Assembly: GCF_030386795.1 (NCBI RefSeq)
Contig: NZ_JANUQM010000017.1
Span: 62,001 to 126,000 of the forward strand
Origin: Streptomyces sp. S.PNR 29
GTDB lineage: Bacteria; Actinomycetota; Actinomycetes; Streptomycetales; Streptomycetaceae
Length of the DNA: 64,000 bases
Reading direction: 5' to 3'
Positions within the stretch are counted from its first letter, which is position 1. Every line of letters begins with the position of its first letter. The notes beneath the pieces are model-generated. The model was not told the DNA's origin. It worked only from the letters and a program-made list of their open reading frames with translations, and made no database searches. The position numbers and the translations under genes were made by a program. Below are positions 1 to 8,167 of the stretch, one piece after another.

Positions 1-1083
1 CCGGTCGTCGACGTTGGACAGGCCGATGCCGCCCGAGGGGCTGACCTCGCGGGCGAGGATGCGGCGCAGCAGTCCGGGGTCCATGCCCGCGCCGTCGTCC
101 TCGATGACGACCAGGGCCTCGGCGCCGGCGTCCTGCGCGGTGATCTGGATGTGGCACTTGCCCAGGGACACGGCCTTGCCCTCCAGGCCGTGCTTGACGG
201 CGTTCTCGACGAGCGGCTGCAGGCACAGGAAGGGCAGGGCGACCGGCAGCACCTCGGGGGCGATCTGCAGGGTCACGGAGAGGCGGTCGCCGAAGCGTGC
301 CCTGACCAGCGCCAAGTAGTGGTCGATGGCGTGGAGTTCGTCGGCGAGGGTGGTGAAGTCGCCGTGCCTGCGGAACGAGTAGCGGGTGAAGTCGGCGAAC
401 TCCAGGAGGAGTTCGCGGGCGCGTTCGGGGTCGGTGCGGACGAACGAGGCGATCACCGCGAGCGAGTTGAAGATGAAGTGCGGGGATATCTGGGCCCGCA
501 GTGCCTTGATCTCGGCCTCGATCAGCCGGGTGCGGGACTGGTCGAGGTCGGCCAGCTCCAGCTGGACGGAGACCCAGCGGGCGACTTCGCCGGCGGCCCG
601 GACCAGGACGGCGGACTCGCGGGGCGCGCAGGCGACGAGGGCGCCGTGCACCCGGTCGTCGACGGTCAGCGGGGCGACCACGGCCCAGCGCACCGCGCAG
701 TCGGGCGTGTCGCAGGTCAGCCGGAAGGCCTCGCCGCGGCCGGTCTCCAGCGGCCCGGCGAGGCGCGCCATGATCTCCGTGCGGTGGTGTGCTCCCGCGC
801 CGTCCCAGACCAGGACCTCCTTCTCGTCGGTCAGGCACAGCGCGTCCGTGCCGAGCAGGGAGCGCAGCTTGCGGGCCGACTTGCGGGCCGTCTCCTCGGT
901 CAGTCCCGCTCTGAGCGGGGGCGCGGCGAGGGAGGCGGTGTGCAGGGTCTGGAAGGTGGCGTGCTCGACGGGGGTGCCGAGCCCGCCGAGGTTCTGCGGC
1001 CGGGCCGTACGCCGCCCGAGCCAGAACCCGGCGGCCAGCAACGGCAGCACGGCCACGCACAGGCCCGCGAGGAAACCGCTCAT
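1..1083 (-). CDS. LytS/YehU-type sensor histidine kinase (C-terminus outside window)
   Basis: Membrane-anchored sensor kinase, read from an ATG at 1083 and still open at the window edge (361 codons visible). The N-terminus has one hydrophobic segment (MSGFLAGLCVAVLPLLAAGF). A GAF-like region follows, then the His_kinase signature AQISPHFIFNSL near residue 200. The ATPase N-box LVENAVKHGLEG and the glycine-rich GIGLSNVDDR lie towards the end. These are hallmarks of the LytS/YpdA family, which phosphorylates LytTR regulators. The start codon overlaps the symporter stop (ATGA), so the two are probably translationally coupled. The LytTR regulator at 3174-3923 is the likely partner. The signal sensed is unknown, but linkage to a symporter suggests a carboxylate or sodium-coupled nutrient. 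Confidence 0.9.
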   Translation of the reverse strand, partial: MSGFLAGLCVAVLPLLAAGFWLGRRTARPQNLGGLGTPVEHATFQTLHTASLAAPPLRAGLTEETARKSARKLRSLLGTDALCLTDEKEVLVWDGAGAHHRTEIMARLAGPLETGRGEAFRLTCDTPDCAVRWAVVAPLTVDDRVHGALVACAPRESAVLVRAAGEVARWVSVQLELADLDQSRTRLIEAEIKALRAQISPHFIFNSLAVIASFVRTDPERARELLLEFADFTRYSFRRHGDFTTLADELHAIDHYLALVRARFGDRLSVTLQIAPEVLPVALPFLCLQPLVENAVKHGLEGKAVSLGKCHIQITAQDAGAEALVVIEDDGAGMDPGLLRRILAREVSPSGGIGLSNVDDR

Positions 1084-2792
1084 GCCGTCACCTCCGTCCG
1101 CAGTTCCTCCGGCAGGTGGAACCGGGCCAGGATCGCCGCCGTCCCGGCCGGCACCCGGCCCGGGGTGGCGAGGGACACCAGCACCATGGTGAGGAAGGCC
1201 AGCGGCACCGACCACAGCGCGGGCCAGGCGAGCAGCGCGTGCAGCGCCCCGCCGCCCGGGATGCCCGCCATGGTCGCGGTGACGGCGAGCAGCGCGGAGC
1301 CGCCGCCCACCAGCATCCCGGCGGCGGCGCCCGGCGGGGTCAGCCGCCGCCACCAGATGCCGAGGACCAGCAGCGGGCAGAACGACGACGCCGACACGGC
1401 GAACGCGAGCCCGACGGCGTCGGCGACCGGCAGCCCGCCGACGAGGACGCTCGCCGCGAGGGGTACGGCCATGGCGAGCACCGTGCCGAGCCGGAAGTGC
1501 CGTACGCCGCGGGAGGGCAGGACGTCCTGGGTGAGGACGCCCGCGATGGCCATGGTCAGCCCGGAGGCGGTGGACAGGAACGCGGCGAAGGCGCCCCCGG
1601 CGACCAGCGCCCCGAGCAGGTCGCCGCCCACTCCCCCGATCATGCGGTCGGGCAGCAGCAGGACCGCGGCGTCCGCGTCCCCGGTGAGGGTGAGTTCGGG
1701 GGCGTACAGGCGGCCCAGCGCGCCGTAGACCGGCGGCAGCAGGTAGAAGGCGCCGATCAGGCCGAGCACGGCGACGGTGGTGCGGCGGGCGGCGACGCCG
1801 TGCGGGCTGGTGTAGAAGCGGACCACGACGTGCGGCAGGCCCATGGTGCCGAGGAAGGTGGCGAGGATCAGTCCGTACGTCGCGTACAGGGGGCGTTCCT
1901 CGCGGTTCTCGGCCCGCGAGGGTGCGAGACCGCCGCTGCTGCGGGATTCCGCCCGGGGGACCGTGCTGCCCTGGGCGAAGGTCAGGCGGGTACCGGCGTC
2001 GATGTGGTGGGTGCCCGCAGGAAGCCGTAGTTCGGTGCCTTCGTGGGGGCGGCCGTCGACGGTGCCGTCCACGGTGACGGTCAGGGGCTCCGCCAGCTTC
2101 AGGTCGAGGCTGTCGTCGACGCGGACGACCCGCTGTTCGCGGAAGGTCGCCGGTTCGTCGAAGGCGTGACGGGGAGCTCCGTCGCCCTGCCAGGCGAGGA
2201 CCAGGAAGAGGGCGGGGACGAGGAGGGCGGTGAGCTTGAGCCAGTATTGGAAGGCCTGTACGAAGGTGATGCTGCGCATGCCGCCCGCGGCGACGGTCGC
2301 GGTCACGACGACGGCGACGATCACTCCGCCGAGCCATGCGGGCGCCCCGGTCAGCACGGTCAGTGTCAGCCCGGCGCCCTGCAGCTGGGGCAGCAGGTAC
2401 AGCCAGCCGACGCCGACGACGAACGCTCCCGCCAGCCGCCGTACCGCCTGGGAGGCGAGCCGGGCCTCGGCGAAGTCGGGCAGGGTGTAGGCGCCGGAGC
2501 GGCGCAGCGGGGCCGCGACGAACAGCAGCAGGACCAGGTATCCGGCGGTGTAGCCGACCGGGTACCAGAGCATGTCGGGGCCCTGCACCAGGACCAGGCC
2601 CGCGATGCCGAGAAAGGAGGCGGCGGAGAGGTACTCGCCGCTGATGGCGGCGGCGTTGAGGCGGGGGCCGACGGTGCGGGAGGCGACGTAGAAGTCGGAG
2701 GTGGTGCGGGAGATGCGCAGGCCGAAGGCGCCGACGAGGACGGTCGCCACGACGACGAGGGCGACGGCGGGGACGGCATAGCTGGAGTTCAC
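1080..2792 (-). CDS. Sodium:solute symporter (SSS family, acetate/pyruvate permease-like)
   Basis: A 570-residue polytopic membrane protein with about a dozen hydrophobic segments, starting with GTG at 2792. The motifs SGEYLSAASFLGIAGLVL and AGGAFAAFLSTASGLTMAIAG resemble the ActP/MctC branch of the SSS family, which imports acetate, pyruvate or propionate with sodium. An extracytoplasmic insertion of about 80 residues (around 205-285, including RPHEGTELRLPAG) is larger than usual. The gene follows a DUF485 protein, the usual small partner of ActP-like symporters, and its stop overlaps the kinase start. The substrate cannot be read from sequence. Confidence 0.9.
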   Translation of the reverse strand: MNSSYAVPAVALVVVATVLVGAFGLRISRTTSDFYVASRTVGPRLNAAAISGEYLSAASFLGIAGLVLVQGPDMLWYPVGYTAGYLVLLLFVAAPLRRSGAYTLPDFAEARLASQAVRRLAGAFVVGVGWLYLLPQLQGAGLTLTVLTGAPAWLGGVIVAVVVTATVAAGGMRSITFVQAFQYWLKLTALLVPALFLVLAWQGDGAPRHAFDEPATFREQRVVRVDDSLDLKLAEPLTVTVDGTVDGRPHEGTELRLPAGTHHIDAGTRLTFAQGSTVPRAESRSSGGLAPSRAENREERPLYATYGLILATFLGTMGLPHVVVRFYTSPHGVAARRTTVAVLGLIGAFYLLPPVYGALGRLYAPELTLTGDADAAVLLLPDRMIGGVGGDLLGALVAGGAFAAFLSTASGLTMAIAGVLTQDVLPSRGVRHFRLGTVLAMAVPLAASVLVGGLPVADAVGLAFAVSASSFCPLLVLGIWWRRLTPPGAAAGMLVGGGSALLAVTATMAGIPGGGALHALLAWPALWSVPLAFLTMVLVSLATPGRVPAGTAAILARFHLPEELRTEVTA

Positions 2793-2807
2793 GCGCGGTC
2801 CTCGGTC

Positions 2808-3170
2808 TTATCGGTCCTCGACGAGGCGCACGAAGTCGCGCTCGTTGCGCTCGGCGCGGCGCACGTACCAGCGGGCGAGCAGGACCAGCGGGGTGTAGAG
2901 GCCGAAGCCGAGCACCGCCCATTCCAGGCGGCGGGCGTCGGGCATCGCCGCGAACAGCAGCGGCAGCGGGCCGACGAGCAGCCCGAGGACGGCGAACACG
3001 GCCAGGGCGGCGCGCAGCTGGGTGCGCATCAGGGAGCGGACGTAGGTGTGGCCGAGGGTGGTCTGCTCGTCGATCTCGGTGCGTGGGCGGTAGTAGCCGG
3101 AGGCCCTCCGGCGGGTGCGGCGGGGCGGACCGGTGACGACGACGCGGCGTTCGGTGTGGTCCTGGGGCAC
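2808..3170 (-). CDS. DUF485-type small membrane protein, symporter partner
   Basis: A 120-residue protein starting with GTG at 3170. An arginine-rich cytoplasmic N-terminus is followed by two transmembrane helices (LRAALAVFAVLGLLVGPLPL and LEWAVLGFGLYTPLVLLARW) and a charged tail. Length, topology and position just upstream of an ActP-like symporter match DUF485 proteins, which are co-transcribed with these symporters and have no settled function. It lies 3 bp after the response regulator stop and 15 bp before the symporter start, so one transcript is likely for regulator, DUF485, symporter and kinase. The family call rests mainly on context and topology. Confidence 0.75.
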   Translation of the reverse strand: MPQDHTERRVVVTGPPRRTRRRASGYYRPRTEIDEQTTLGHTYVRSLMRTQLRAALAVFAVLGLLVGPLPLLFAAMPDARRLEWAVLGFGLYTPLVLLARWYVRRAERNERDFVRLVEDR

Positions 3171-3173
3171 GTC

Positions 3174-3923
3174 TCACGGCCTCCTCATCAGCAGGTCCCG
3201 CAGTTCGCGCGCGTGGCGTCGGCTGACCTGGAGTTCCTCGGTGCCGACCAGGACGCTGACGGTGCCCGCGTCGAGGCGGAGCTCGCCGATGTGGCGCAGG
3301 GCGACCAGATGGCGGCGGTGGATGCGGACGAAGCCGCGGGAGCGCCAGCGCTCCTCCAGGGTGGACAGCGGGATCCGGACGAGGTGGCTGCCCTTGTCGG
3401 TGTGGAGGCGGGCGTAGTCGCCCTGCGCCTCGACGTGGGTGATGTCGTCGACGGCGACGAAACGGGTCACGCCACCCAGTTCCACGGGTATGTGGTCGGG
3501 GTCGGGCTCGTGCACGGGTATGCGCGGGGCGGTGCCGCGCAGCTCGGCGGCCCGGCGCACGGCCTCCGCGAGGCGCTCCTTGCGGACGGGTTTGAGAACG
3601 TAGTCGACGGCCTTGAGGTCGAAGGCCTGCACGGCGAAGTCCTCGTGGGCGGTGACGAACACGACCAGCGGCGGATCGGCGAACCCGGTCAGCAGCCGGG
3701 CGAGGTCCAGGCCGTCGAGGCCGGGCATCTGGATGTCGAGGAAGACGACGTCGATCGCCTCGGGCCCGTCCGGCCCGGACTGCAGGGCGCGGTTGATGCG
3801 GCGCAGCGCCTCGGTCGCGTCACCGGCGCCCTCCGCGCTGCCGATGCGGGGGTCGGCGTTCAGCAGGTAGAGCAGTTCCTCCAGCGAGGGGCGTTCGTCG
3901 TCGACAGCGAGGGCGCGCAGCAT
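3174..3923 (-). CDS. LytTR-family response regulator
   Basis: A 249-residue cytoplasmic DNA-binding regulator starting with ATG at 3923 (MLRALAVDDERP). The receiver domain covers residues 1-120. It has the acidic pocket DDE at 8-10, the phospho-acceptor Asp in VVFLDIQMPGLDG near residue 57, and the conserved Lys in DYVLKPVRKERL. The C-terminal LytTR domain contains THVEAQGDYARLHT and FVRIHRRHLVALRHI, typical of AlgR/AgrA/LytR regulators. It heads the operon that includes the LytS-type kinase at 1-1083, its probable partner. It is divergent from the Lrp gene at 4002, with a 78-bp shared promoter region. Confidence 0.93.
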   Translation of the reverse strand: MLRALAVDDERPSLEELLYLLNADPRIGSAEGAGDATEALRRINRALQSGPDGPEAIDVVFLDIQMPGLDGLDLARLLTGFADPPLVVFVTAHEDFAVQAFDLKAVDYVLKPVRKERLAEAVRRAAELRGTAPRIPVHEPDPDHIPVELGGVTRFVAVDDITHVEAQGDYARLHTDKGSHLVRIPLSTLEERWRSRGFVRIHRRHLVALRHIGELRLDAGTVSVLVGTEELQVSRRHARELRDLLMRRP

Positions 3924-3989
3924 GAACCCGGAGTGTAGGTGCAATCCGTACGTCTGGACATGTGCCGGGGGATGGACGTTTCCGCTGGA

Positions 3990-3995
3990 TACAGT
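3990..3995 (+). promoter_or_regulatory. Candidate -10 element (TACAGT) of the Lrp gene
   Basis: TACAGT lies 6 nt before the ATG at 4002 and there is no Shine-Dalgarno sequence in between. This is the layout of a leaderless Streptomyces transcript starting at or beside the start codon. No convincing -35 element is visible 17-18 bp upstream. Confidence 0.35.
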
Positions 3996-4001
3996 GCCGA
4001 C

Positions 4002-4484
4002 ATGAACAGCAGGCCCACGCCGTTCGACGAGCTCGACCGGAAGATCATCACCGCGCTGATGGCGAACGCCAGGACCAGCTTCGCCGAGATCGGCGTGGAC
4101 GTCGGGCTGTCGGCGACGGCGGTGAAGCGCCGGGTGGACCGGCTGCGCGAGACCGGCGTGATCACCGGGTTCACGGCCACGGTGAGGCCGTCGGCGCTGG
4201 GCTGGCGCACCGAGGCCTACGTGGAGGTGTACTGCGAGGGCGCGGCTCCGCCCCGGCGGCTGGCCGAGGTGGTGCGCAACCATCCGGAGATCACCGCGGC
4301 GATGACGGTGACCGGCGGCGCGGACGCGCTGCTGCACGTGCGGGCGCGGGACGTGGAGCACTTCGAGGAGGTGCTGGAGCGGATCCGGGCGGAGCCGTTC
4401 ATCCGGAAGACGATCAGCGTGATGGTGCTGTCCCACCTGATTCCGGAGAGCCCGGAGGCGGGCGCGAGCCATCCCGCCCCGTAA
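4002..4484 (+). CDS. Lrp/AsnC-family transcriptional regulator
   Basis: A 160-residue regulator. The N-terminal winged helix-turn-helix (FDELDRKIITALMANARTSF, then GLSATAVKRRVDRLRETG) is followed by a RAM/AsnC ligand-binding domain (TGGADALLHVRARDVEHFEE) that binds amino acids and drives oligomer formation. The ATG at 4002 is preferred over upstream in-frame ATGs because it gives the family's usual length. It sits 146 bp upstream of ddaH and rocD on the same strand. Together with the phased palindromes at 4485-4543, this makes it the likely controller of methylarginine and ornithine breakdown. The effector is probably arginine, ornithine or a derivative, which is inferred from neighbours only. 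Confidence 0.92.
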   Translation: MNSRPTPFDELDRKIITALMANARTSFAEIGVDVGLSATAVKRRVDRLRETGVITGFTATVRPSALGWRTEAYVEVYCEGAAPPRRLAEVVRNHPEITAAMTVTGGADALLHVRARDVEHFEEVLERIRAEPFIRKTISVMVLSHLIPESPEAGASHPAP

Positions 4485-4543
4485 GGCGCAGCAGACCTGC
4501 GCCGACACCGGTGAGAACGCAGCATTCCTGCGCGAACACGCAG
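4485..4543. promoter_or_regulatory. Phased CGCAG palindromes, candidate Lrp operator upstream of ddaH-rocD
   Basis: Palindrome 1 is GGCGCAG-CAGAC-CTGCGCC (4485-4503). Palindrome 2 is CGCAG-CATTC-CTGCG (4518-4532). A third half-site CGCAG is at 4539-4543. The CGCAG elements start at 4487, 4518 and 4539, so they are 31 and 21 bp apart, near whole helical turns. Lrp proteins typically bind such phased sites. The array lies between the Lrp stop and the ddaH start. Confidence 0.55.
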
Positions 4544-4630
4544 TGCTCGTTGCTTGTGGCCCGTCTCCGAGACTTCCTACCGTGGTGTCATCACACCGTC
4601 ACACTCTGTAGGAAGCGGAGGAACCCCTCT

Positions 4631-5443
4631 GTGTCCGACTCCCGTGTGCCGCGCCGGCGGCGCTTCCTCGTCTGTGAACCCAGACACTTCGCCGTGCAGT
4701 ACGCGATCAACCCCTGGATGCACCCCGACGCACCCGTCGACGTGGGCCGCGCCCAGGCTCAGTGGCAGGCGCTGATGCGTGCCTACCGCGCCCACGGCCA
4801 TACCGTGGAGACCGTGGAACCGGTCCCCGGTCTGCCGGACATGGTCTTCGCCGCCAACGCGGCGGTCGTGGTCGAGGGCCGCGTCTTCGGCTCCCTCTTC
4901 CACGCGCCGGAGCGCCGCCCCGAGTCCCTGCCGTACGAGGCGTGGTTCAAGTCGGCGGGCTTCGACGTCTACCACCCCGAGTCGGTCTGCGAGGGCGAGG
5001 GCGACCTGGTGCCCACGGGCCGCTGGATCCTGGCCGGCACCGGGTTCCGCACCACCCGGGAGGCCCATCGCGAGGTGCAGGAGTTCTTCGGCGTCCCGGT
5101 GATCAGCCTGACTCTGGTGGACCCGTACTTCTACCACCTGGACACGGCGCTGTTCCCCCTCGACGAGGAGAACGTCGCCTACTACCCCGAGGCGTTCTCG
5201 CCCGGCAGCCGCGAGGTGCTCGCCCGGCTGTATCCGGACGCGGTGATCGCGACCGGCGAGGACGCGAGGGCGTTCGGGCTCAACTCCGTCTCCGACGGAC
5301 GCCATGTCTTCATCTCACCGGGGGCGACCGCCCTCGCCGACCAGCTCGCCGACCGCGGCTACGTCCCCGTCCCCGTCGACCTGTCCGAGTTCCACAAGGC
5401 CGGCGGCGGCATCAAGTGCTGCACCCAGGAGATCCGCTCATGA
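4631..5443 (+). CDS. ddaH: Dimethylarginine dimethylaminohydrolase (dimethylargininase)
   Basis: A 270-residue cytosolic enzyme of the amidinotransferase fold that hydrolyses NG-methylated arginines to citrulline and methylamines. The start is GTG at 4631, preceded by GGAGG at 4618-4622. Recognisable blocks are FLVCEPRHFAVQYAINPWM, PGLPDMVFAANAAVV, EGEGDLVPTGRWILAGTGFR and DPYFYHLDTALFPLD. The C-terminal GGGIKCCTQEIRS carries the nucleophilic cysteine (Cys263 or Cys264). It overlaps rocD by 4 bp (ATGA), so the pair is co-translated. With the Lrp gene upstream, it suggests a catabolic module for arginine derivatives and ornithine. Confidence 0.92.
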   Translation: MSDSRVPRRRRFLVCEPRHFAVQYAINPWMHPDAPVDVGRAQAQWQALMRAYRAHGHTVETVEPVPGLPDMVFAANAAVVVEGRVFGSLFHAPERRPESLPYEAWFKSAGFDVYHPESVCEGEGDLVPTGRWILAGTGFRTTREAHREVQEFFGVPVISLTLVDPYFYHLDTALFPLDEENVAYYPEAFSPGSREVLARLYPDAVIATGEDARAFGLNSVSDGRHVFISPGATALADQLADRGYVPVPVDLSEFHKAGGGIKCCTQEIRS

Positions 5444-6660
5444 CCGCACCCGCTCACTCCCGCAGCTCGGCGGACCTCATCCGCGCCGAGGAGCCCGTAC
5501 TCGCGCACAACTACCACCCGCTCCCCGTGGTCGTCTCCCGCGCCGAGGGCGCCTGGGTGGAGGACGTCGAGGGCCGCCGCTATCTGGACATGCTGGCCGG
5601 CTACTCGGCCCTGAACTTCGGCCACCGCCACCCCGCGCTGATCGAGGCCGCGCACCGCCAGCTGGACCGGCTCACCCTCACCTCCCGCGCCTTCCACAAC
5701 GACCGCCTCGCCGAGTTCGCCGAGCGGCTGGCCGCGCTGACCGGCCTGGACATGGTGCTGCCCATGAACACCGGCGCCGAGGCCGTCGAGAGCGGCATCA
5801 AGGTGGCCCGCAAGTGGGCGTACGACGTCAAGGGCGTCCCGGCCGACCTGGCGACGATCGTGGTCGCGGCGGACAACTTCCACGGCCGTACGACGACGAT
5901 CGTCAGCTTCTCCACGGACGAGACGGCCCGGTCCGGCTTCGGGCCCTTCACGCCCGGCTTCCGGATCGTGCCGTACAACGACCTGGCCGCGCTGGAGGCG
6001 GCGATCGACGACACCACGGCGGCCGTGCTCATCGAGCCCATCCAGGGCGAGGCGGGCGTGCTGATCCCGGACGACGGCTACCTCACCGGCGTACGGGAGC
6101 TGACCCGCCGCAAGGGGTGCCTGTTCGTCGCGGACGAGATCCAGTCGGGCCTCGGCCGCACCGGGCGCACGCTCGCCGTGGAGCACGAGTCGGTCGTCCC
6201 GGACGTGCTGCTGCTGGGCAAGGCGCTGGGCGGCGGCATCGTGCCGGTGTCCGCGGTGGTGGCCCGCCGGGAGGTGCTCGGCGTGCTCCGGCCGGGCGAG
6301 CACGGCTCGACGTTCGGCGGCAATCCCCTCGCGGCCGCGGTCGGCACGGCGGTGGTCGAACTGCTGGAGACGGGCGAGTTCCAGCGCCGGGCGGCCGAGT
6401 TGGGCGAGGTCCTGCGGGACGGCCTGGCGGCGCTGGCCGGCAAGGGTGTCGTCGGGTTCCGCGCGCGCGGGCTGTGGGCGGGCGTCGATGTCGATCCCGC
6501 CCTCGGCACCGGCCGTGAGGTCAGCGAGCGCCTCATGCGGGAGGGCATCCTCGTCAAGGACACCCATGGCTCCACGATCCGCCTGGCGCCGCCGCTGACG
6601 ATCACCGGCGGGGAGCTCGAAGAGGCCCTCGGCACGCTGGAGAAGGTGCTCGCGCTCTGA
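5440..6660 (+). CDS. rocD: Ornithine aminotransferase
   Basis: A 406-residue class III PLP aminotransferase that converts ornithine and 2-oxoglutarate to glutamate semialdehyde and glutamate. Diagnostic stretches are YLDMLAGYSALNFGHRHPAL, MNTGAEAVESGIKVARKWAY, LIEPIQGEAGVLIPDDGY, VADEIQSGLGRTG and the PLP lysine in LLLGKALGGG (Lys261). EHGSTFGGNPLAAAV lines the cofactor phosphate site. Full length matches bacterial RocD. The ATG overlaps the ddaH stop. No proline dehydrogenase or P5C dehydrogenase gene is adjacent, so the later steps must be encoded elsewhere. Confidence 0.94.
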   Translation: MTAPAHSRSSADLIRAEEPVLAHNYHPLPVVVSRAEGAWVEDVEGRRYLDMLAGYSALNFGHRHPALIEAAHRQLDRLTLTSRAFHNDRLAEFAERLAALTGLDMVLPMNTGAEAVESGIKVARKWAYDVKGVPADLATIVVAADNFHGRTTTIVSFSTDETARSGFGPFTPGFRIVPYNDLAALEAAIDDTTAAVLIEPIQGEAGVLIPDDGYLTGVRELTRRKGCLFVADEIQSGLGRTGRTLAVEHESVVPDVLLLGKALGGGIVPVSAVVARREVLGVLRPGEHGSTFGGNPLAAAVGTAVVELLETGEFQRRAAELGEVLRDGLAALAGKGVVGFRARGLWAGVDVDPALGTGREVSERLMREGILVKDTHGSTIRLAPPLTITGGELEEALGTLEKVLAL

Positions 6661-6764
6661 CGTCCATGCCTACGGAACCGCTCGGCACCCTGCCCGCCAT
6701 CACCAGCGGGAGCTGAACGGACGCCCATGACACCGAGGCGGCACTCGCACACTCAGGTGCGTCT

Positions 6765-7220
6765 CTACGGAACGGCTCGGCTGCGGTCGAGCCGTTCCAC
6801 GCGTTCGACGTTCCCCCGGTCCTCGGCGTCCTCGCTGGCCTGGCCGGCGAACCAGGCGTCGAGGATCTCCTTCAGCAGCGGCTCGGACGTCAGCCGCAGG
6901 CTGAGCGCCAGCACGTTGGCATCGTTCCAGCGGCGTGCCCCGTCCGCCGTGTACGCGTCCGTGCACAGGGCCGCCCGCACCCCGGGCACCTTGTTCGCGG
7001 CGATCGACGCGCCCGTGCCGGTCCAGCAGCACACCACGGCCTGGTCCGCCGTCCCGGCGGCCACCTCACGGGCCGCCGCCTCCGAGCACACCGCCCACTG
7101 GGGGTCCGCCCCGGGGTGCAGCGCCCCGTGGGTCAGCACATCGTGGCCGCGCCTGCGCAACTCGTCGACGAGGAGGCGGGCCACGGGTTCGTCCATGTCC
7201 GAGGAAACGGCGATCCGCAT
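6765..7220 (-). CDS. RpiB/LacA/LacB-family sugar-phosphate isomerase
   Basis: A 151-residue protein beginning MRIAVSSDMDEPVARLLVDE at an ATG at 7220. The Rossmann-like fold is marked by VVCCWTGTGASIAANKVPGVRAALCTDAYTA and ARRWNDANVLALSLRL, the RpiB active-site strands. The catalytic cysteine position of RpiB enzymes lies in the CCWTGTG segment. Family members interconvert ribose 5-phosphate and ribulose 5-phosphate, or related aldose-ketose phosphates. Streptomyces usually carries a more canonical RpiB elsewhere, so this could be a paralogue with another substrate. It is convergent with rocD, and its last codons lie inside a terminator-like hairpin. Confidence 0.87.
   Translation of the reverse strand: MRIAVSSDMDEPVARLLVDELRRRGHDVLTHGALHPGADPQWAVCSEAAAREVAAGTADQAVVCCWTGTGASIAANKVPGVRAALCTDAYTADGARRWNDANVLALSLRLTSEPLLKEILDAWFAGQASEDAEDRGNVERVERLDRSRAVP
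6769..6798 (-). terminator. Perfect hairpin in the 3' end of the RpiB-like gene
   Basis: GGAACGGCTCG (6769-6779) and CGAGCCGTTCC (6788-6798) are exact complements around an 8-nt loop. The hairpin lies inside the last codons (ERLDRSRAV) of the isomerase gene and between convergent genes. It may terminate transcripts from one or both sides. There is no U-run, as is common in Streptomyces. Confidence 0.5.
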
Positions 7221-7392
7221 GCTCAGGAGCCTACTCACCGGACCCTCATCGGACGAGCCGGGAGCCTCCGCATGCCGGTGCGGTTCCGGGCGGCTGCGTC
7301 GGGATCTACACTGGCACCCCACGGCATGCCGGTTGACCTGGGCCTCGAACGCGGCGGTTGAGCCTGCCCCGGCAGAGTGAGGAGCGCCCCCC

Positions 7393-8109
7393 TTGTTCTA
7401 CTACCTGCTCAAATACGTGCTGCTGGGCCCGCTGCTGAGACTGCTCTTCCGACCTCGGATCGAGGGGCTGGAGCATGTGCCGTCGACGGGAGCGGCCATC
7501 GTCGCCGGCAACCATCTGTCGTTCTCGGACCACTTCCTGATGCCCGCGGTCCTCAAACGGCGTATCACCTTCCTCGCGAAGGCGGAGTACTTCACGGGCC
7601 CCGGCATCAAGGGCCGGCTGACCGCCTTCTTCTTCCACAGCGCCGGGCAGATCCCGGTCGACCGCTCCGGCAAGGAGGCGGGCCAGGCCGCCATCCGCGA
7701 GGGGCTCGGCGTGCTCAGCAAGGGCGAGCTGCTCGGCATCTATCCCGAGGGCACGCGCTCGCACGACGGCCGGCTCTACAAGGGCAAGGTCGGCGTCGCG
7801 GTGATGGCGCTGAAGGCCGGGGTACCGGTCATCCCCTGCGCGATGATCGGTACGTTCGAGGCGCAGCCGCCGGGCAAGGTCATTCCGAACATCCACCCCG
7901 TGGTGATCCGCTTCGGTGAGCCCCTCGACTTCTCCCGCTACGCCGGGATGGAGAACGAGAAGGCCGTCCTGCGCGCGGTCACCGACGAGATCATGTACGC
8001 GATCCTGTCGCTGTCCCAGCAGGAGTACGTCGACGAGTACGCGGCCGTGGTGAAGGCGGCGGAGGCTGCCGACAAGGAGCGCAAGTTCCCGCGGATGCCG
8101 CTCAGCTGA
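7393..8109 (+). CDS. 1-acyl-sn-glycerol-3-phosphate acyltransferase (PlsC family)
   Basis: A 238-residue membrane-associated acyltransferase of phospholipid synthesis. The start is TTG at 7393, 12 nt after GAGG of the leader. The N-terminus has a hydrophobic helix (YYLLKYVLLGPLLRLLF). The catalytic NHLSFSDHFLMPA motif is the HX4D box. Further blocks are the phosphate-binding FPEGTRS-like IYPEGTRSHDGRLYKGKVG and the proline-containing VPVIPCAMIGTFEAQPPGK. This order is that of PlsC, which makes phosphatidic acid from lysophosphatidic acid. It is not obviously in an operon. The next gene starts 58 bp downstream. Confidence 0.9.
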   Translation: MFYYLLKYVLLGPLLRLLFRPRIEGLEHVPSTGAAIVAGNHLSFSDHFLMPAVLKRRITFLAKAEYFTGPGIKGRLTAFFFHSAGQIPVDRSGKEAGQAAIREGLGVLSKGELLGIYPEGTRSHDGRLYKGKVGVAVMALKAGVPVIPCAMIGTFEAQPPGKVIPNIHPVVIRFGEPLDFSRYAGMENEKAVLRAVTDEIMYAILSLSQQEYVDEYAAVVKAAEAADKERKFPRMPLS

Positions 8110-8167
8110 GCTCTGCTGAGAGCCGAGCGACCTGGTTCGAGGGCTCGTCGACCCGTACGGTCGCCCC

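Noticed and set aside
2043..3938. A 631-codon plus-strand open frame opposite symporter, DUF485 and regulator genes
   Set aside because: It spans three genes that are certain by domain content. The composition is low-complexity and no ribosome-binding site was seen.
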